Positions 35,488 to 43,196 of a stretch of DNA of 64,000 nucleotides are shown here, one piece after another (positions within the stretch are counted from its first letter, which is position 1; every line of letters begins with the position of its first letter). Under the pieces are notes generated by a model. That model did not search any database and was not told where the DNA came from. It worked only from the letters and a program-made list of their open reading frames with translations. Source of the DNA: Rubrobacteraceae bacterium (GTDB lineage Bacteria > Actinomycetota > Rubrobacteria > Rubrobacterales > Rubrobacteraceae); assembly GCA_030448125.1 (NCBI GenBank), contig JAUJNO010000004.1, positions 35,876 through 99,875 of the forward strand. Direction: 5' to 3'. The position numbers and the translations under genes are program-made.

Positions 35488-35582
35488 CCGGCGGAGACTA
35501 AACCCGTCGAGAGAGACCGGCCAGGGCCGTCTCGACTATCGCTTCCGGCCATTCGTCCGGGAAGGGGTTCCCGGCCAGGTGG

Positions 35583-36251
35583 TTAGTCTTCCCGATCTGC
35601 CTTCCTCCTCGCCCTGCGGCGGAGGATATAGAGGACGATGAGGAGGGCGATCAGGGCGACGAAGCCGTAGCCGATGGAGCGGGCGACGGCGAGTAGCTCG
35701 TCCCAGTACTCGCCGAAGACGTATCCGACCGTGCCGGTGACGAGGGCCCAGGTGGTGGTGGCCGCGAGGCTGTAGGGGAGGAACCTGTAGTACTTCATGC
35801 GGCTCACCCCGGCGAAGAGGGGGGTCATGCTGCGAAGGCCGGGACCGAAGCGTCCCACGAAGACCGTTTTGCGGCCGTGGTCCTCGAAGTAGTGTTCGAC
35901 CTTGCCGAGGCTCTTCGCGTCGAGGATAAACGAGAGGAGGCGTACCTTCAGGATGCGGGTCAGGAGGGGCCGGCCGCCTATGCGTCCGATCCAGTAGACG
36001 GAGTTGTCCGAGACGGTTGCGCCCAGGAACCCGACGAGCATGACGAGCGGGAGTGCCGCTTGGCCGCTGTTCGCGAAGAAGCCGCCGGCGAACATTACGA
36101 CGTCTCCGGAAGACGGCAGGCCGAAGTTGTCCAGCGCCGAGCCAAAAAAAACGACCAGGTAACCGCGAGCGATGAGCAAGTTCGTGACAAACTCTAATAA
36201 ACCCTGCGGCGAGTCCGGCACGGAGCGGATGAAGTCCAGGATCCCGTCCAT
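35583..36251 (-). CDS. DedA-family membrane protein
   Basis: A 222-residue protein with the SNARE-associated/DedA fold: 'VFFGSALDNFGLPSSGDVVMFAGGFFA', 'GATVSDNSVYWIGRIGG', and 'YFEDHGRKTVFVGRFGPGLRSMTPLFAGVSRMKYYRFLPYSL' with the conserved Arg residues. The C-terminal helix is followed by RRRARRKADRED. DedA proteins take part in membrane homeostasis, some as undecaprenyl-phosphate or phospholipid translocases. It is divergent from the cobalamin riboswitch. Confidence 0.9.
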   Translation of the reverse strand: MDGILDFIRSVPDSPQGLLEFVTNLLIARGYLVVFFGSALDNFGLPSSGDVVMFAGGFFANSGQAALPLVMLVGFLGATVSDNSVYWIGRIGGRPLLTRILKVRLLSFILDAKSLGKVEHYFEDHGRKTVFVGRFGPGLRSMTPLFAGVSRMKYYRFLPYSLAATTTWALVTGTVGYVFGEYWDELLAVARSIGYGFVALIALLIVLYILRRRARRKADRED

Positions 36252-36324
36252 ACAGGGACGCTTTATATCATGGGAGGCTTTTCGAGAACGCGTTCTGCCA
36301 TTGACGCGCCGGGCAGAGACGGCT

Positions 36325-36497
36325 ATGCTGCCCGGGAGAAGTTGAAAGGGTGAAGGGGCTCAGGAAGCCGGTGAGAATCCGGCACGGTCCCGCCACTGTG
36401 ACCGGGGAGCGAACCCGAGATAGCCACTGTCGTCGAACCGGCGGCGGGAAGGCCGGGGGAACGGGGATCCGGGAGTCAGGAGACTGGTCTTTCGCCC
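36325..36497 (+). promoter_or_regulatory. cobalamin riboswitch
   Basis: The adenosylcobalamin aptamer core is clear: 'GGGTGAAGGGGCTCAGGAAG' (36349-36368), 'CCGGTGAGAATCCGGCACGG', then 'TCCCGCCACTGTGACCGGGG', and near the 3' side 'GGGAGTCAGGAGACTGG' (36470-36486). The B12 box GCCACTG is at 36392. It ends about 45 bases before the cbtB ribosome-binding site and so should repress the following operon when cobalamin is abundant. The precise 5' edge is estimated. CCACTGTCG/CCGGCGG pairing in between may form the peripheral arm. Confidence 0.95.
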
Positions 36498-36539
36498 GCT
36501 GTGACCCGGATGGGGCGCGGACCCCCAAGGAGGTTCTTT

Positions 36540-36755
36540 GTGGATAGGAATTCTCTCGAACGGCACATCTCTCTGGGAGAGGTGCCCCTGTGGAGTTGGC
36601 TGGCGGTAGGGCTTCTGCTCGCGCTGCTCTTCGTACTGCTCCTGGCCAGCGGAGAGTTACTCTTCCCGTTGCTCGGGCAGGCGGCGGGGGTGGCGGATTA
36701 CCTGCACGAGTTCGCCCACGACGGGCGTCACCTGCTCGCCGTTCCCTGCCACTAA
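36540..36755 (+). CDS. cbtB: CbtB-type cobalt transport subunit
   Basis: 71 residues from the GTG at 36540 with AAGGAGG seven bases upstream. It has one TM helix, 'WLAVGLLLALLFVLLLASGELL', and the hallmark C-terminus 'YLHEFAHDGRHLLAVPCH', rich in His with a final Cys-His, a likely metal site. CbtB with CbtA forms a predicted cobalt transporter controlled by B12 riboswitches. First gene after the riboswitch. Confidence 0.9.
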   Translation: MDRNSLERHISLGEVPLWSWLAVGLLLALLFVLLLASGELLFPLLGQAAGVADYLHEFAHDGRHLLAVPCH

Positions 36756-36765
36756 GGAGCCAAAA

Positions 36766-37479
36766 ATGATCGCGTCTTACTTGCGCCGTGGGATGACGGC
36801 CGGGCTGCTGGCGGGTCTCCTCGCGGGGTTCTTCGCCTTCTTTCTCGGGGAGCCGTCCGTCGATCAAGCCATTCAGATAGAGGAGGCGGCGGCCGCCGGG
36901 CAGCAAGAAGAGGAAGAGCTCTTCGGTCGCGCGACCCAGAAGGCAGGGCTGTTCTTCGCTACGGGCCTCTTCGGGGTTACCGTCGGGGGGGTGTTCGGGA
37001 TCGCGTACGCGTACTTCCGAGGCCGCCTGGCGGCCGGGAGCGAGTGGAACCGAAGTTTGTCTCTGGCCGGTGCAATCTTCGCCGGTGCGCTCCTGATACC
37101 TTTCATGAAGTACCCGGCCAACCCTCCGACCGTTGGCGATCCGGCAACTATTGGCGACCGCACCGCTTCCTACCTGGCGATGGTGGCGCTCTCGCTGCTC
37201 GTGGTCCTGGCGGCCTGGTACGCGGCCCGGAGGCTCCGGGAGCGCGGGACCGGCGCACCGGTTCGCCAATTGGCGGTTGGGCTGGGGCTCGTCGTGGCCG
37301 TGGGGGCGCTGTTCCTTGCCCTCCCCGCTGCCCCGGACCCCGGGGAGTTCCCGGCGGGGCTGCTGTGGAGCTTCCGGCTCTCCTCTTTGGGCACCCAGAT
37401 CGTCTTCTGGGGGGGTCTCGGCGTAGTCTTTGGGCTCCTCTGCGAGCGGACGAGTCGTCGCGAACCTTTGGGGGGTTGA
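36766..37479 (+). CDS. cbtA: CbtA-type cobalt transport subunit
   Basis: A 237-residue membrane protein with about five to six helices: 'GLLAGLLAGFFAFFLGEPSVDQAIQIEE', 'GLFFATGLFGVTVGGVFGIAYAYF', 'FAGALLIPFMKYPANPPTVGD', and a C-terminal 'LSSLGTQIVFWGGLGVVFGLL'. The sequences EPSVDQAI and PFMKYPANPPTVGDP are CbtA signatures. It imports Co2+ for the downstream corrin pathway, probably with CbtB. AAGGAGCCAAAA precedes the ATG. Confidence 0.92.
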   Translation: MIASYLRRGMTAGLLAGLLAGFFAFFLGEPSVDQAIQIEEAAAAGQQEEEELFGRATQKAGLFFATGLFGVTVGGVFGIAYAYFRGRLAAGSEWNRSLSLAGAIFAGALLIPFMKYPANPPTVGDPATIGDRTASYLAMVALSLLVVLAAWYAARRLRERGTGAPVRQLAVGLGLVVAVGALFLALPAAPDPGEFPAGLLWSFRLSSLGTQIVFWGGLGVVFGLLCERTSRREPLGG

Positions 37480-37534
37480 GTCGTCGTGGCAGGCTTGCGC
37501 CGTTCTGCTGACGAACGCTCGTGAGAGGGGCGCG

Positions 37535-39247
37535 GTGAGAGGCGCGCTGCTGGTGGCCGGGACGCACTCGGACGCGGGCAAGAGCGTGGTCGTGGCCGGT
37601 ATTTGTCGATGGCTCGCACGCGAGGGCGTCAAAGTAGCGCCGTTCAAGGCGCAGAACATGGCGCTCAACTCGTTCGTGACGCGCGAGGGGGCGGAGATAG
37701 GGAGGGCACAGGCCGCGCAGGCCGCCGCTTCCCGCGTCGAGCCCGAGGCGGCGATGAACCCGGTCTTGCTCAAGCCCTCCGCGGAACGGAAGACGCAGGT
37801 GATCTTGCGGGGCAAGCCTTACGCCACGGCGAGCGCTCGTAGTTACCAGGGGATGAAGGGGGAACTCCTGCCGGTGGTGCTGGAGTCCCTCGGAGAACTC
37901 CGGCGGCGCTTCGAGGTGGTTGTCTGCGAGGGGGCGGGGAGCCCGGCGGAGATCAACCTGAGAGATAACGACATCGCCAACATGGGCCTCTCTCGCGCGG
38001 CAAGCCTGCCCGTGGTGGTCGTCGGGGACATAGACCGGGGCGGCCTCTTCGCTTCTCTTTATGGGACGCTCGCGCTCCTCGACGAGGAGGACCAGGCGCT
38101 CGTCGGGGGCTTTATGGTGAACAAGTTCCGGGGGGACACGGCCGTCCTCGCGCCGGGGCTCGCCCGCATGAGCGAGCTTACGGGCCGGCCTTTCTTCGGG
38201 ACGCTGCCGTGGGTGGCGGGGCTCGGGCTCGACGGGGAGGACTCGCTGGCCCTCGACGCGCCGCGGGACGTGCGGCCGCCCCGGGGCGGGGACGTCTTGC
38301 GCGTCGCGGTCGTCCGTCTGCCCAGGATCAGCAACTTCACCGACCTCGACGCCCTCTCGCACGAGCCGGGCGTGGCGGTGCGGTTCACGGAGTCCTCGCA
38401 GGAGATCCTCGCCGCCGACCTTGCCGTACTCCCCGGTACCAAGGCCACCGTCGCAGATCTCGGGTGGCTCCGCTCCCACGGCCTTGACGGCGCTCTGGCC
38501 GAGCGGGCGAGGCGCGGTCTCCTGACCTTGGGGATCTGCGGCGGTTACCAGATGCTCGGCGAACGCATCAGGGACGGTGTCGAGAGCGGCGAGGGGGAGG
38601 CTCCGGGACTCGGTCTCTTGCCCGTCGAAACGGTCTTCGGCGAGGAGAAGATACTCGCTCGCCCCGAGGGACGCGCCCTGGAGTTCGCGGACGCGGAGGT
38701 CTCGGGGTACGAGATCCGCCACGGCCGCGTTCTGCGTCTCGGCGGTGAGCCGCTCTTCGCCACGGACGGTTCCGCTACCGGCTCCGCGAACGGCCCGCGT
38801 AACGGCGACGCCGAGGGCTGCCGGATCGAGGCGACCTTCGGCACGTCCTGGCACGGTGTCTTCGAGTCGGACAGCTTCAGGCGGGCGTTCTTACACCGGG
38901 TCGCCGGGGAGCGCGGCCTCGACTGGATAGCGGGAGACGAGCCATTCGCCGCCCGGCGCGAGGCGCAGCTAGACAGACTCGGGGATCTCGTCGCCGAGAA
39001 CGTCGACCGCGAGGCTCTGTTACGGCTCATAGAAGACGGTACCCCGGACGGTTTGCCCGTCGTTAGTTCTCAGTTGTCTACTAGTTCTCAGTTTTCAGTT
39101 TCTAGTGATCAGTTAGAAGCCGGGCAGGCGACACCGCCACACGCGGTTGTGTCCCGCAACGGAACCGGAGCCCCGAACTATCCTACGGTCGCTCCTGGCG
39201 CGGTGAGCGAGACGAAAATCGACAAAAAACTGAGAACTGAGAACTGA
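37535..39247 (+). CDS. cobQ: cobyric acid synthase CobQ, with repeat-derived tail
   Basis: About 570 residues from the GTG at 37535, taken because the longer frame would overlap cbtA. Dethiobiotin-synthetase-like domain: P-loop 'VAGTHSDAGKSVVVAGICRWL', 'APFKAQNMALNSFVT', 'GDIDRGGLFASLYGT'. Glutamine amidotransferase domain: nucleophile Cys in 'LTLGICGGYQMLG', His in 'GYEIRHGRV' and 'SWHGVF'. It amidates four carboxylates of adenosylcobyrinate a,c-diamide. The family normally ends near 'REALLRLIEDG' (residue about 505). A further 60 Ser/Thr-rich residues are encoded by AT-rich inverted repeats. The stop overlaps the cobN start (TGATG). Confidence 0.93.
   Translation: MRGALLVAGTHSDAGKSVVVAGICRWLAREGVKVAPFKAQNMALNSFVTREGAEIGRAQAAQAAASRVEPEAAMNPVLLKPSAERKTQVILRGKPYATASARSYQGMKGELLPVVLESLGELRRRFEVVVCEGAGSPAEINLRDNDIANMGLSRAASLPVVVVGDIDRGGLFASLYGTLALLDEEDQALVGGFMVNKFRGDTAVLAPGLARMSELTGRPFFGTLPWVAGLGLDGEDSLALDAPRDVRPPRGGDVLRVAVVRLPRISNFTDLDALSHEPGVAVRFTESSQEILAADLAVLPGTKATVADLGWLRSHGLDGALAERARRGLLTLGICGGYQMLGERIRDGVESGEGEAPGLGLLPVETVFGEEKILARPEGRALEFADAEVSGYEIRHGRVLRLGGEPLFATDGSATGSANGPRNGDAEGCRIEATFGTSWHGVFESDSFRRAFLHRVAGERGLDWIAGDEPFAARREAQLDRLGDLVAENVDREALLRLIEDGTPDGLPVVSSQLSTSSQFSVSSDQLEAGQATPPHAVVSRNGTGAPNYPTVAPGAVSETKIDKKLRTEN
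39064..39247. repeat. AT-rich inverted-repeat element inside the cobQ 3' end
   Basis: The left part (39064-39113) repeats AGTTCTCAGTT-like units, and the right part (39226-39247) has AACTGAGAACTGAGAACTGA, the reverse complement. The middle is ordinary GC-rich sequence. Such AGTTCTCAGTT/AACTGAGAACT arrays look like a small mobile or slippage-prone element. Here it extends CobQ and supplies the stop codon. Confidence 0.7.
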
Positions 39248-42200
39248 TGACGGAGAACTCAAAAAAACTGCTCTTCCTGACCACCGCGGACACCGAGATC
39301 CTGGCGACAGCGAAGGCCACTGAGTTCCTGCCGGAGGGCTTCCCCGAGGTCCGCTGCGCGAATCCCACGAAGCTCGAAGCCCCCTGCGCTTTCTTCGAAG
39401 AGACGTTGCCGGAAGCCGGGGTCGTGATGGTCCGGCTCCTCGGGGGGCGACGGGCGTGGCCGGAGGGCTTGGAGGAGCTCCGGCGCCGGTGCGGGGAGCT
39501 CGGCGTACCTCTGCTCGCCTTCGGTGGGGAGGCCGAGCCCGACGCGGAACTCACGACCCTTTCGACCGCGCCTTCGGGCACGATGGCCGAGGCGTTCGAG
39601 TACCTCCGGCACGGCGGTGTCGGGAACACCGCGAACCTCCTCCGCTTCCTCGCGGACACCCTGCTCGTCGAAGGCTACGGCTTCGAGCCGCCCCGTAGCA
39701 CTCCGGAGCTCGGCATCTACCACCCGAGGCTCCCCGAAGGCTCGTCGCTCGATGACCTCCTCGCTCTGCACGACCCGGACCGGCCGACGGTCGGCGTGGT
39801 CTTCTACCGCACCCACTGGATGAGCGGGAACACCGCCTTCGTGGACGCCCTCGTCGATGCCCTCGAGAGGGCCGGAGCCGACGCGCTGCCCGTGTACTGC
39901 TACTCCTTGCGCGCCGACGAAGGGGGGGAGGTTCCCGCGCTGGACGTGATGGAGGGCCGGGTGGACTGCCTCGTGACTACGGTGCTCGCCAGCGGGGGCT
40001 CGAATGCCGCCGACGCGAGGAAGGCGGGCTCGCCGGAGGACTGGCTGGAGTGGGAGGTCCCGGCGCTCGAATCTTTGGGCGTGCCGGTGGTGCAGGGCAT
40101 CTGCACGACCTCCTCCCGCGAGGCGTGGCTGGAGTCCGACGCCGGGCTCTCGCCGCTCGACACGGCCTGGCAGGTTGCGATACCGGAGTTCGACGGGCGC
40201 ATCGTCGGGGTTCCTTTCTCCTTCAAGGAACGCCTCGACGCGGACTCGCCCGTAGGCGCCTCGCTCACCTTCTACGGGGCCGACCCCGAGCGCACGCAGC
40301 GGCTCGCCGGCCTCGCGACCCGCTTTGCTCGCCTCGGGCGTATTCCAAACACCGGCAAGAAGGTCGCCGTCCTCCTCTCGAACTACCCGACAAAGCACTC
40401 ACGCGTCGGCAACGCCGTCGGCCTCGACACTCCGGCGAGCGCTATCGGGCTGCTCGGGGCGATGCGCGAGGCGGGCTACCGGGTTGATGGTGTGCCGGAG
40501 GAGGGGGATGCCCTGATCCACGCCCTCATCAACGCCGGGGGGCACGACCTGGAGTTCCTGACCGAGGAGCAGCTCCGGGGGGCGGTCGGACGGCTGGATG
40601 CGCGACGCTACGCGGAGTGGTTTGTCCGGCTGCCCGAGGACCTGCGGAGAGGTGTGGAGGAGCATTGGGGACCGCCGCCGGGGGAGTTGTACGTGGATGG
40701 CGGGGAGTTCGTGGTGGCGGGCCTACGGTTTGGGAACGTCTTCGTCGGCATCCAGCCGCCGCGGGGGTTCGGGGAGAACCCTATCGCGATCTACCACGAC
40801 CCCGACCTGCCGCCGACGCACCACTATCTGGCGGCGTACTGGTGGGTGATCGAGGAGTTCGGCGCGGACGCCGTCGTCCACCTCGGCAAGCACGGGACGC
40901 TTGAGTGGCTGCCGGGCAAGTCTCTAGGACTCTCGCCCTCGTGCGCCCCGGACGCGGCTCTGCGAGACGTTCCGCTCTTCTACCCGTTCGTGGTGAACGA
41001 CCCGGGCGAGGGGACGCAGGCCAAGAGGCGGGCGCATGCGACCGTCGTGGACCACCTCATCCCGCCGATGACGCGGGCGGAGACTTACGACGACCTCGCC
41101 CGTCTCGAACAACTCCTCGACGAGTACTACCAGGTCGAGACGCTCGACCCGTCGAAGCTGCCGGCGATCCGGGTGCGGATATGGGAGACCCTGCGCGACG
41201 CCGAGCTGCACCGGGACCTCGGGGTGGAGGAGCAGCCCGAGGAGTTCGGAGACTTCCTGAACCACGTCGACGGATACCTCTGCGAGATAAAAGACCTGCC
41301 CATAAGAGGTGGTCTCCACACTTTAGGCGTAACACCCGAAGGCGAGGCCTTGCGCCATCTCGTCGCCTCAATCCTGCGGCTCGGGACCGGGGAGGTTCCC
41401 GGTCTACGGCGGGCCGTCGGAGCTGCCTACGGACTCGACGAGCGGGCCCTCTCCGAGAACGGCGGCACGCGCATCGAGGCGCCCGCGGAGCTGGTCGCCC
41501 GCTTCCCCGCTGCGGCTCCATCGGTGACAGCTTCCGACCTTTTGGACCGTCTGGAGGAGGCGACACAGGCCTTGCTGCTGGGGATGGAGGAGCGCGGTTG
41601 GGAGGCTTCGGCGGCCGGGGCTGTCTGCGAAGAGGTCTTAGGCTTCGCGGATGAAGGAGTTGTGCGCTCGCTCCGGTTCGCGGCGGAGGAAGTCGTGCCG
41701 CGTCTCTCGCGCACGCCGGAGGAGATGGGGAATCTGTTGCGGGGTCTCGAGGGCGGGTACGTGCCGGCGGGACCGTCCGGATCGCCGACGCGCGGGATGG
41801 TGAACGTGCTGCCGACGGGGCGCAACTTCTACTCCGTCGACCCGAAGGCGTTACCTAGCGCACTCTCTTGGGAGGTCGGGCAGGGGCTCGCGGACGATCT
41901 CTTGCGGCGATACCTCGAGGAGGAGGGGCGGTATCCGGAGACGGTCGGGATCGTGGTCTGGGGCACGGCGGCGATGCGGACCCAGGGCGACGATATAGCG
42001 GAGATCCTGGCGCTGCTGGGCGTCCGGCCGGTCTGGAACGAGGAGTCCCGGCGGGTGACGGGCCTGGAACTCATCCCACTCGAAGAACTGGGCCGTCCCC
42101 GAATAGACGTGACCGTACGCATTAGTGGCTTCTTCCGGGACGCTTTTCCGAACCTGATCTCCCTCGTAGACGAGGCCGTCCGCACCGTCGCCGCCCTCAA

Positions 42201-43008
42201 ACTGGAGCCGGACGAGATGAACTACGTCAAGAAGCACGCGACCGAGGAGAAAAAGGACGGCGCCGACGACCGCCGGGCAACGACCCGCATCTTCGGCTCC
42301 AAGCCCGGCGCCTACGGGGCGGGTCTCCTGCCGCTCATGGACGCCCGCAACTGGCGTAGTGACGAGGATCTCGCCGAGGTCTACGCCGTCTGGGGCGGCT
42401 ACGCCTACGGCAAGGGGCTCGACGGCGTCGAGGCGCGCGGGGAGATGGAGGCGAACCTGCGCCGCACCGAGGTCGCGGTAAAGAACATAGACAACCGCGA
42501 GCACGACCTCTTCGACTCCGACGACTACTTCCAGTACCACGGCGGCATGATCGCCGCCGTCCGCGCCCTCACCGGCAAGGACCCCAAAGCGTACATAGGA
42601 GACTCCGCCGACCCGTCCAGGGTAAAGACGAGAGACCTGTCGGAGGAGGCACGTCGCGTCTTCCGCTCGCGCGTGGCGAACCCCAAGTGGATCTCCGCGA
42701 TGCAGCGCCACGGCTACAAGGGAGCCTTCGAGCTCTCCGCTACCGTTGACTATCTCTTCGGCTACGATGTCACCGCCAACGTCGTCGAGGACTGGATGTA
42801 CCGCGATGTGACGAGGAAGTACGTCCTCGACGAAGGGGTGCGCGAGTTCATGCAGGAGTCAAACCCCTGGGCGCTACGCGCCATCTCCGAGCGGCTGCTC
42901 GAAGCTGCCGAGCGCGGCCTCTGGGAGGAGCCGGACCCCGAGGACCTCGACGCCCTCAAGCGAGTCTACCTGGAGAACGAGGGGCTGCTGGAGGAAGGGA
43001 GCTCATGA
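39247..43008 (+). CDS. cobN: CobN-type cobaltochelatase large subunit
   Basis: A 1253-residue protein of the CobN/BchH family. Landmarks: 'GVVFYRTHWMSGNTAFVDALVDALE', 'GICTTSSREAWLESDAGLSPLDTAWQVAIPEFDGRI', 'NAVGLDTPASAIGLLGAMREAGY', 'DAVVHLGKHGTLEWLPGKSLGLS', 'NYPTKHSRVGN' and 'YVGDSADPSRVKTRDLSEEARRVFRSR' (here YIGDSADPS). CobN-type context plus cobalamin genes on both sides argue for cobalt insertion into hydrogenobyrinate diamide rather than Mg insertion. It should work with the ChlI/ChlD-like protein two genes on. Full length, frame intact. Confidence 0.92.
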   Translation: MTENSKKLLFLTTADTEILATAKATEFLPEGFPEVRCANPTKLEAPCAFFEETLPEAGVVMVRLLGGRRAWPEGLEELRRRCGELGVPLLAFGGEAEPDAELTTLSTAPSGTMAEAFEYLRHGGVGNTANLLRFLADTLLVEGYGFEPPRSTPELGIYHPRLPEGSSLDDLLALHDPDRPTVGVVFYRTHWMSGNTAFVDALVDALERAGADALPVYCYSLRADEGGEVPALDVMEGRVDCLVTTVLASGGSNAADARKAGSPEDWLEWEVPALESLGVPVVQGICTTSSREAWLESDAGLSPLDTAWQVAIPEFDGRIVGVPFSFKERLDADSPVGASLTFYGADPERTQRLAGLATRFARLGRIPNTGKKVAVLLSNYPTKHSRVGNAVGLDTPASAIGLLGAMREAGYRVDGVPEEGDALIHALINAGGHDLEFLTEEQLRGAVGRLDARRYAEWFVRLPEDLRRGVEEHWGPPPGELYVDGGEFVVAGLRFGNVFVGIQPPRGFGENPIAIYHDPDLPPTHHYLAAYWWVIEEFGADAVVHLGKHGTLEWLPGKSLGLSPSCAPDAALRDVPLFYPFVVNDPGEGTQAKRRAHATVVDHLIPPMTRAETYDDLARLEQLLDEYYQVETLDPSKLPAIRVRIWETLRDAELHRDLGVEEQPEEFGDFLNHVDGYLCEIKDLPIRGGLHTLGVTPEGEALRHLVASILRLGTGEVPGLRRAVGAAYGLDERALSENGGTRIEAPAELVARFPAAAPSVTASDLLDRLEEATQALLLGMEERGWEASAAGAVCEEVLGFADEGVVRSLRFAAEEVVPRLSRTPEEMGNLLRGLEGGYVPAGPSGSPTRGMVNVLPTGRNFYSVDPKALPSALSWEVGQGLADDLLRRYLEEEGRYPETVGIVVWGTAAMRTQGDDIAEILALLGVRPVWNEESRRVTGLELIPLEELGRPRIDVTVRISGFFRDAFPNLISLVDEAVRTVAALKLEPDEMNYVKKHATEEKKDGADDRRATTRIFGSKPGAYGAGLLPLMDARNWRSDEDLAEVYAVWGGYAYGKGLDGVEARGEMEANLRRTEVAVKNIDNREHDLFDSDDYFQYHGGMIAAVRALTGKDPKAYIGDSADPSRVKTRDLSEEARRVFRSRVANPKWISAMQRHGYKGAFELSATVDYLFGYDVTANVVEDWMYRDVTRKYVLDEGVREFMQESNPWALRAISERLLEAAERGLWEEPDPEDLDALKRVYLENEGLLEEGSS

Positions 43009-43196
43009 GGCGACTTGGTGTCTGGCTGCGAAATAAATCGGGGAGTTTGTACTGGTTGGTCATTGCCCTGCTCCTCTTGAACATCTTGGTTCTGCTCTTG
43101 GGGCCCCAGCCTCCCCCACTTTCGCTCCTGGTCGCGACGGTTGTCGCAATATTCGTGCTGACCTACGCCTGGGCAAAAGGGGTGAGATCACAATGA
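43005..43196 (+). CDS. small two-helix membrane protein between cobN and the chelatase ATPase
   Basis: A 63-residue protein overlapping cobN by four bases (ATGA) and the following gene by four, so it is probably translated with both. A basic N-terminus (MRRLGVWLRNKSG) precedes two helices, 'LYWLVIALLLLNILVLLLG' and 'LSLLVATVVAIFVLTYAWA', with the Pro-rich turn PQPPPL. No known family. Its place suggests a membrane anchor or transporter accessory for the chelatase complex, which is an inference. Confidence 0.72.
   Translation: MRRLGVWLRNKSGSLYWLVIALLLLNILVLLLGPQPPPLSLLVATVVAIFVLTYAWAKGVRSQ

Noticed and set aside
36268..37815. 515-codon minus-strand frame across the riboswitch, cbtB and cbtA
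   Set aside because: It crosses a riboswitch and three recognised genes; low-complexity Arg/Pro content indicates a shadow.
37148..38854. 568-codon minus-strand frame opposite cbtA and cobQ
   Set aside because: It covers two well-identified genes on the other strand and has shadow-type composition.
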